In this document: piece by piece, positions 54,138-60,000 of the stretch
Position numbering within the stretch: the first letter of the stretch is position 1
How the letters are laid out: the number at the start of each line of letters is the position of its first letter
DNA from: Apostichopus japonicus
Lineage: Eukaryota; Echinodermata; Holothuroidea; Aspidochirotida; Stichopodidae
Assembly: GCF_037975245.1 (NCBI RefSeq)
Contig: NC_092564.1
Coordinates: 17,349,484-17,409,483 of the forward strand
Length of the DNA: 60,000 nt
Direction: 5' to 3'
The notes under the pieces: generated by a model
Database searches by the model: none
Seen by the model: the letters and a program-made list of their open reading frames with translations, nothing else
What the model was told of the DNA's origin: nothing
Translations under genes and position numbers: made by a program

Positions 54138-54227
54138 TTTAGAGAATCGGCAAAGTAGATGTATTCTTTGAGTTGGTCGGATATCTGTTCCTCTTCGTTC
54201 ATGAAGTCATCAATATAATCTTTATAC
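54138..54227 (-). CDS. SNX4: Sorting nexin 4 exon (BAR domain)
   Basis: Reads YKDYIDDFMNEEEQISDQLK then EYIYFADSL. It matches the vertebrate SNX4 helix ending ADQLKEYLFYAEALR. The acceptor TTTGTTCTTTCAG supplies the G that completes Ala from the previous exon. The donor CTAAA/GTAAGT leaves two bases completed by the exon at 51303. Acidic helical character fits the BAR dimerisation and membrane-curving arm. Confidence 0.93.
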
Positions 54228-54765
54228 CTGAAAGAACAAAACAGGAAGAAAACAATCAGGCAATTTATTGTAATCGATTGATTTATAAAACATCACCTTG
54301 GTTTGAGGGGCTTCTGGAAAAAAATCAATAGATGCATCAATGCAAGGCTACTATTACTTTTCTAGTGTCTTCCGGGATTGCTTGAAATTCTGTAGAAATG
54401 GTGGAAATATTTAGCAAATGACAAGACCAACAATGAATGATAACCCCTGCCATACTTAGGTCATGCATGCTAAGAGATTCAATATTTATCATTTATCATT
54501 ATCACACAGACCATAAATGATTGTTCCATTTGTGGCTCCTTTAATTAACATTAACATAACCTAGCAAACGAACAAGAAACTGTGGCTTTTACAACAACAA
54601 AAAAAGGAGGGGGAGAGTATTGTGCAAAACAAAACAAAACTACTAATGTGCTCAGAAACAACAAACTTTGTCTTGTCTATAAATGTTTGTAAACATTCTA
54701 AGAAATTGTTTTTGTGGGACTATACATACAAGAACGCTTCGTTTCTGCTGTCTGGCAATCAAGAG

Positions 54766-56883
54766 CAGTGTTGGATTTTCAGGAATTTGAGAAGGTTGTC
54801 CGAAGGACTACCAGTTTCAAGGTTTTTCAAATATTTGGTAGTCCTGCAAAAAACTTGGTAGTCCTTCCAAATTTTCCACCAAAATTGAAAATGAACACAA
54901 ATAATACAAAACAAAACATTTTGGTGCTCAATCTGATTGTGTCAACCAAAGCTTTATTAGTTTAGTATATAACCATGTTATTGTGTACTGTTTTCAAATA
55001 GTGTTTGCACAGGGTATCCGGATACCCGCCCGACGCGATACTACCCGGTTCCTTATTTATTACCCAAATACTACGCAGTGTGATTTTTTTTTTATTGGCA
55101 AACCTATGGTTAGGCAAGATATTCCCATTGAGTTAGGCTACCATGTGGTCTAAGATAACAGCAATAACGAAAGTATTCCAGAATTGTTACAACACAGGAT
55201 TCTGGGTCTGGAACGCAATGTTTTGGCCAGGGACACAAAATCTTCAAATGCAAACCCCAAGTACACACTCACAACTAGGTCAATGGAAAACATAACAAAA
55301 CACATTTTTGAATGAACATCTTTCATTATTTCTTCTTCTGACAAGAACCAAAAGTTCTACTCCTATGGATCATTGAATTTGTTTGAAAATAAATATATCA
55401 TAACAATCAACCGCAAGGTACAGGGTTACCAAAACTTCATTACAGAGATTTTCATGCTAAAAATAGACAATGAAGCTTTACCAAGATTCCCGTGATTTGA
55501 TTGGCTAATAGTCTCTACCAATTGTCTGCAACTATTCTTGCATGTTTAGTGCAATTACTTGCAACGTTTACTTTCCCCTGAGTAGAGATAACGAAGTTTG
55601 TGGTAAAGGCTCTCATAGGTGTGCACTCAAATATCATACGTTAGGCCTTATCTCATATTTGTTACGTACATTTTGACAACAATCACTGGTGGTACGAAGA
55701 TGCATTTGAATTGTTTCTGAGACTATCACGTAATATTTAATCATTGTTTTGATCAGAAAATGTTATGGGTTGAGACAATCTATGAATCTTGTGGGAAGCT
55801 TACATATCTGATCCTGAAAGGATATTTATCTCACAGTATGTTTCTTTTCTCTGCAATAAGAGTTGCTAATGTGAAATGTGCATAATTCATATCACAGTAG
55901 TTTCTGTTGCAAACTTTTTCGCGGTCCAATTGACCACGGAGTTGCGAGTAGGAAGGACGAGGGCTGATGAAGGAGGGGCTGGGGTAAAAATTGTTTGAAA
56001 CGGCAGGGTGGGCGAAAGGAGTGGTGGGGCGGGCCGCCCCTGTCAAACACTGAAGTTATGTAAGACACTAAGCCATCTGCCCTATAATATTGTATATAAC
56101 ATTCATTAAGTATAGGCAGTGATACTACACTAGTATTAGTACAGTAAGTCATACAAATTACAATAAACGTAATTGGTGTTCGATCGGTACGCAAACTTTT
56201 TTTTACGGGAAGCAAACTTTTTCGGGGCTTGCGTCCCCGGGACGCATTTTTTCCCCGCTAATAACATTACTGTATTCCATGGATACCTTATAACTGCGTC
56301 ACAAATTCAGCGGTATAGGCTCGATTTCCCCCAATTGACTTAGTGTGCTGTTAGGCAACCATGTGGTCGAAGATAACAGCAATACTGAAAGTATTCCATG
56401 GATATCTTATAACTGCGTCACAAATTCAGCAGTATAGGCTAGATTTCCCCCATTGTCCAGCAATGCATTTTCACTCGGCCTATAGACTGTCAGTGTCTGA
56501 TCGACTGTTGTTACAACACCGTACCAAATGCATTGCACTGACATTTAGCCACAAGTCTCATTTGTTTTCTGGGTACATCATTAGAAACTAACGTTAGGCG
56601 ACTGTATTAGTGAATAGATTTTTGCTAACGATGTTGTAAAGTTAATATTTCGCGCATGTTTTTAAATAATTTATGTATGGTTTGGGCGTTATTCAGAAAC
56701 TATTTAATTAAATTGACTTTCGTTTTTAATGAAATATAATTAGGCTCAATAATTCTTCAAAGCCTTCATTTTTTTTTGGTCGTCCGGAGGACTACCAAGC
56801 ACACAACATTTTGAAAGATTTGGTAGTCCGACGTAATTTCTAGTCGTCTCGGACGACCGGACGACCGTGAAAGTCCTACACTG
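54766..56883. mobile_element. DNA-transposon-like element with inverted repeats, 2.1 kb, non-coding
   Basis: The left end CAGTGTTGGATTTTCAGG and the right end (minus-strand reading) CAGTGTAGGACTTTCACG are inverted repeats. Both are followed by GTCCG/GGACTACC subterminal repeats (TTGGTAGTCC occurs several times at each end). The element is flanked directly by AAGAG on both sides (54761-54765 and 56884-56888). Inside are a perfect palindrome GGGTATCCGGATACCC (55013-55028) and a duplicated segment (56268-56450). No transposase frame seen; probably non-autonomous, sitting in an SNX4 intron. Confidence 0.68.
56268..56450. repeat. Tandem duplication inside the TIR element
   Basis: GTATTCCATGGATA.CTTATA followed by ACTGCGTCACAAATTCAGC and GTATAGGCT.GATTTCCCC occurs twice, about 118 bases apart. 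The preceding ACCATGTGGTC.AAGATAAC piece also occurs at about 55140. Confidence 0.85.
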
Positions 56884-57470
56884 AAGAGTAATCAAAATGA
56901 ATTTTTAACCTGTAATATTTACCCCTGAAACAAGAATCAAGATCTGTCGATTCTATGTGATGGAGACACTAAGGGCTCGCATGTTGCAAATTAAAGAATA
57001 TTTCCTTTTCATATTTTTTGCAAGAATATAAAGAAAATAATTGAAACCCTTTCACTATTCCAAATGATGAAAGTAAGCATGCCCTACTTCTGTGTGAAGT
57101 TCAACGATACAAACACCGTGTACATACCACACTGCACGTACCATACTATTCATGAATATAATGTTCAGGTATCAGTCATAAATTTTTCACATTTTGTGAT
57201 CTGCTTAAAATCAGATCTGACTTCATATACTGGTCAGCAAGTATATAATTGACTTAAAAGAAAAAATCCCAAACAGTTTGTGAAGACACAGGCAAGTGAG
57301 GAGTACTCTAAAAACGATAATCTCTCTTATTTCATGAAATGAAGAGAGTTTTAAGCCGACCTCATGAATAGAAAGACATAGGGGAGTTTTTCAGGCTTTG
57401 TTTCACCCAGAATTTCGTCTCCACATATCTACTTGGAAGTTGGGCAAACTATTATCATGATTTTACTCAC
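56884..57470 (-). other. SNX4 intron next to the TIR element
   Basis: No element or exon recognised between the transposon end and the exon at 57471. Confidence 0.6.
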
Positions 57471-57598
57471 GCATCCATGAAGTGTCCTGCACTTTGAAGG
57501 CCGTCTCCCATCTCCTTCTCGATACCGCTCCACTCGCTGAAGACTCGGCCGTAGTTGCCGTGGATCTTGTGAATACCGTACAGAGTACCGGCCAGTTT
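57471..57598 (-). CDS. SNX4: Sorting nexin 4 exon (start of BAR domain)
   Basis: Reads KLAGTLYGIHKIHGNYGRVF then SEWSGIEKEMGDGLQSAGHF and MD. The GNYGRVFSEWS.IEKEMGDGLQSAGHMD block is almost identical to human SNX4 and is the best single identifier of the gene. The acceptor CTCTCTCTGCAG is phase 0; the donor GATGC/GTGAGT leaves two bases. This block opens the BAR domain after the PX domain. Confidence 0.96.
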
Positions 57599-58255
57599 CT
57601 GCAGAGAGAGACGGATAGTGGTAATACCGTTACAGTATCGACAAGTTTGGAGGAGGATAATGGAACGTTTTAGTAACGAGAAATTATTTAGAAAACGGGG
57701 ACGTCGACTATATGAAACTCCACATGTCATGACTCGGGCACAAATCGCAAACTCTTCGTCCTTGCAACGTTCGAACATTCATATTTTAAGAAATTCACAC
57801 TAGACACCACTGCTACAGTCCTTGACAAATTTAGAAGTTGATAACTGATTGTTTGAAATTATGGAATAATTTTAGAAGTGGAGGTGTCACCTCATATTAA
57901 CACCTCATCATTTGATAAGGACAAATCTACAAAATTCCTGGTCTTAAAAATGGCATTCAAACCCCACAAAACCAGTGAGCTTAGTTAATTCTTGCCAAAT
58001 TTGGTTAGATAATAACATTCAATAGTAAAACGATGCAAACAAGACCTTCAAGTTGTCACCATTTATACTGACTTCAAGTGATCAGCATAAGTTACAATAT
58101 CCCCCCTCCCCCTCCCTCCCCCTAACTGTCCTACTTACTGACCCCAAAGTACTTTCCAAGGCCAAATGTTACACTCCAAAATAAATTCACATCCTTCAAA
58201 CGCAAGTCAACATTCATGAAAAAGAAATCGGACTAAAATGCACCGATGAACTTAC
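57599..58255 (-). other. SNX4 intron
   Basis: Bounded by GTAAGT and CTCTCTCTGCAG. A C/T-rich stretch lies near 58100. Nothing else seen. Confidence 0.75.
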
Positions 58256-58328
58256 AGCTCTTGTCTTGAGAATAGCAGAGATGTTGTTCCTTAATTCTTG
58301 GGCGTAGATCTTCAATCCTTCGAATCGT
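58256..58328 (-). CDS. SNX4: Sorting nexin 4 exon (PX-BAR linker)
   Basis: After one base of a split codon it reads RFEGLKIYAQELRNNISAIL then KTRA. It aligns with the vertebrate SNX4 linker RFTDLKHYSDELQSVISHLL.VRA that precedes the LYG.YK.HGNYG block. The acceptor is TACTCTCTGCAG and the donor AGAGCT/GTAAGT, phase 0 into the next exon. The preceding PX exons, which bind PI3P, are not visible up to 60000 and should lie beyond the right edge. Confidence 0.88.
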
Positions 58329-58991
58329 CTGCAGAGAGTAACAAATGAAAAAATAAATTACATCGGTGGTAGTGTAGATGAAAGAAATTATGAAAATAAA
58401 TATGACGGGAAAACCATAAACAGCTATTTGGCAGCTATTATTTAAGAACATTATCGTGACTCTGCAATTGCTGACCAGCGACAAAGAAAACTGTATTTAT
58501 TGCATGTAAACTATACTAAACTCCATTTTGACTATTATTTTGTGTGTCAAAGTTAACTCAAACAATGACTAAAGTACTAGCCATTGAGAAATTTTCTCAC
58601 AATTTTCATTCTGCAAGTTTGAACATTTGTGTATTCTGCTCTACACGTGAGCTTGAGATCTACAAATGAAGAGCTCTCTTTTTATGCAATTCTTATGAGA
58701 AGGAATAGACACCCACATTGTCCATTCTCAAGGTATCCCCTTAGGCCAGGTATATTTAAAGTGTCCTTGATTTCATTCCGTATGTACGGATATTAAAATG
58801 TCTCGTCGAAGTATTGACGACGCTACGTATCAAATGGAATAAAAAAAATAAATAAACCCATTCAAAGTGATTACATAAATGTGTATGTGTGAATACAGAA
58901 TGCCAGTCTATCAGTGGAGACTACATACTGTTGTATTGAATAACTTGGCAAACTGGAGTTCATGGCATTTGCAACTTGAGCAAGTCTAAAT
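58329..58991 (-). other. SNX4 intron, left of the SINE
   Basis: No PX-domain exon or other element recognised. Confidence 0.6.
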
Positions 58992-59222
58992 GGAGTGTTA
59001 GCTCAGTGGTTAATGCCGGTGCCTTTCAATCATAAGGTCCCAAATTTGATTCACTTCCAGATTAATGTATGTCGTCCAGTTACAGAGTTGTTGACAATTG
59101 ACAATTCATAATCATGGACGTTAAATAATAATCTAAGAGACTGACTTCGGTCAGCTTGCGGCTTTGAAAAGCCAATGATGGCTTCTTCTCAAGTCCCTGT
59201 TTGCAGGAGGATCTAAAATACA
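58992..59222 (+). mobile_element. tRNA-derived SINE, copy 2
   Basis: Starts GGAGTGTTAGCTCAGTGGTT, a clear polymerase III box A (TAGCTCAGTGG). A box-B-like AAATTTGATTC follows about 45 bases later, then the same body as the copy at 26833-27046 and the end GCAGGAGGATCTAAAATA. The tRNA-like head is degenerate, so it is not called as a functional tRNA gene. Confidence 0.88.
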
Positions 59223-60000
59223 TACAAATGTGATATCAATGAAACCACTTATGCTTGAATTATTTATGTTCCTTTCTTTTTTTAAATTAGTATACTGTAA
59301 TGATCATATTTCCTCACAGAATCCGTTTCCGAAATGCTGATTCTAAAATATTGAAGTTGATAATAATCACACTGTTTTCATTAGCGGCACTGACACCTGT
59401 TAACATTCGACTTCAAAATACAAAAGGGAAGGGGGGGAGGGAGCGATAGGGGAATGAAAGGTTTTAACTCCTAGTGGCGCTATGACATCAATCTTTGACA
59501 AGTGGCCAAGTCTGACATGACCATTAAACCAAAATGGTATATCTTTCAAATTGAGTAAGATGTTTTTCTTAATAGTTGTCAATCTAGCATAGATTTCTCT
59601 CATTTTAAGGTACAAATTGAAGTTGGTTTATCTTTACTATAAAGCAGCATTTATGCAATAATATCTATTATAATTCATTCTTTGTTTTCTTCTTTGTTTT
59701 GAAAATTATGAATACTTACTTTCTACAACTGTTAAGCTCACTAGTTCCACTCTAGTCAAGTTTCATTCAAATATAAATCCTGAAAATATATTAAAGGTAA
59801 CATCCTTACCCTTTTAAATTTGCTTTTTGCCCACGTGTCTAGGCCACAAATGTTTCCAGATGTAAACAGAATTATTTTATTGCTCCCCAATTCGAAGTTC
59901 ATTTTGTGGAAAACATATAGCACGTTAACTTAGTTTGATTACTGTGGTTATTACTTGCTAAATTTTGTAAGATTTGCCCCAAAACTGCTGACCAATATCA
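59223..60000 (-). other. SNX4 intron (partial, right edge)
   Basis: No PX-domain exon, element or RNA gene recognised up to the window end. Confidence 0.5.

Noticed and set aside
58992-59065. tRNA gene
   Set aside because: Box A is good, but the B box and stems are degenerate and the sequence continues into a SINE body shared with another copy.

Overview
This is animal nuclear DNA. It is AT-rich and intron-dominated, with no prokaryote-like gene packing. It is studded with (TA)n microsatellites, short terminal-inverted-repeat elements, a tRNA-derived SINE and a decayed non-LTR retrotransposon. The two genes recognised, both on the minus strand, are bilaterian signalling and trafficking genes. 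The mix of repeats resembles a marine deuterostome invertebrate such as an echinoderm, but that assignment is an inference from general appearance only. Most long open frames in the window are translations of (TA)n or poly-C tracts, or chance frames, and are not annotated as genes.

Left gene (window start to about 28.2 kb, minus strand): a type II TGF-beta receptor, TGFBR2-like. Four coding exons with phase-compatible splice sites can be joined: exon 1 at 28154-28217 (start codon and signal peptide), exon 2 at 5064-5311 and exon 3 at 4564-4741 (cysteine-rich ligand-binding ectodomain), and exon 4 at 512-1341 (juxtamembrane linker, transmembrane helix and the kinase domain through the DFG loop). 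The rest of the kinase lies beyond the left edge. Intron 1 is 22.8 kb. It holds a decayed RT pseudogene (13.1-14.5 kb), a MITE with an 8-bp target duplication (15.04-15.36 kb), a retrotransposon 3' tail (25.2-25.34 kb), a SINE (26.8-27.05 kb) and many microsatellites.

Middle (28.3-43.67 kb): no convincing gene. It contains a composite block of terminal-inverted-repeat elements (30.3-32.5 kb) seated in a (TA)n tract, a hAT-like terminus at 35.3 kb, small tandem duplications and low-complexity DNA. The last coding exon and 3' UTR of the right-hand gene should lie here, but I could not place them.

Right gene (43.67 kb to beyond 58.33 kb, minus strand): sorting nexin 4 (SNX4). Six consecutive, phase-compatible exons encode the region after the PX domain and nearly all of the C-terminal BAR domain. 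The PX exons lie beyond the right edge. One intron carries a minisatellite of about 100 bp period whose monomers are copies of the adjoining exon's 3' end and 5' splice site. Another intron holds a 2.1-kb TIR-bounded element flanked by AAGAG repeats.

The two genes have no evident functional coupling beyond being neighbours: a cell-surface serine/threonine kinase receptor and an endosomal recycling factor. I see no CRISPR, operon, toxin system or other new gene system. The most distinctive signals are the exon-junction-derived minisatellite and the family of TIR elements.
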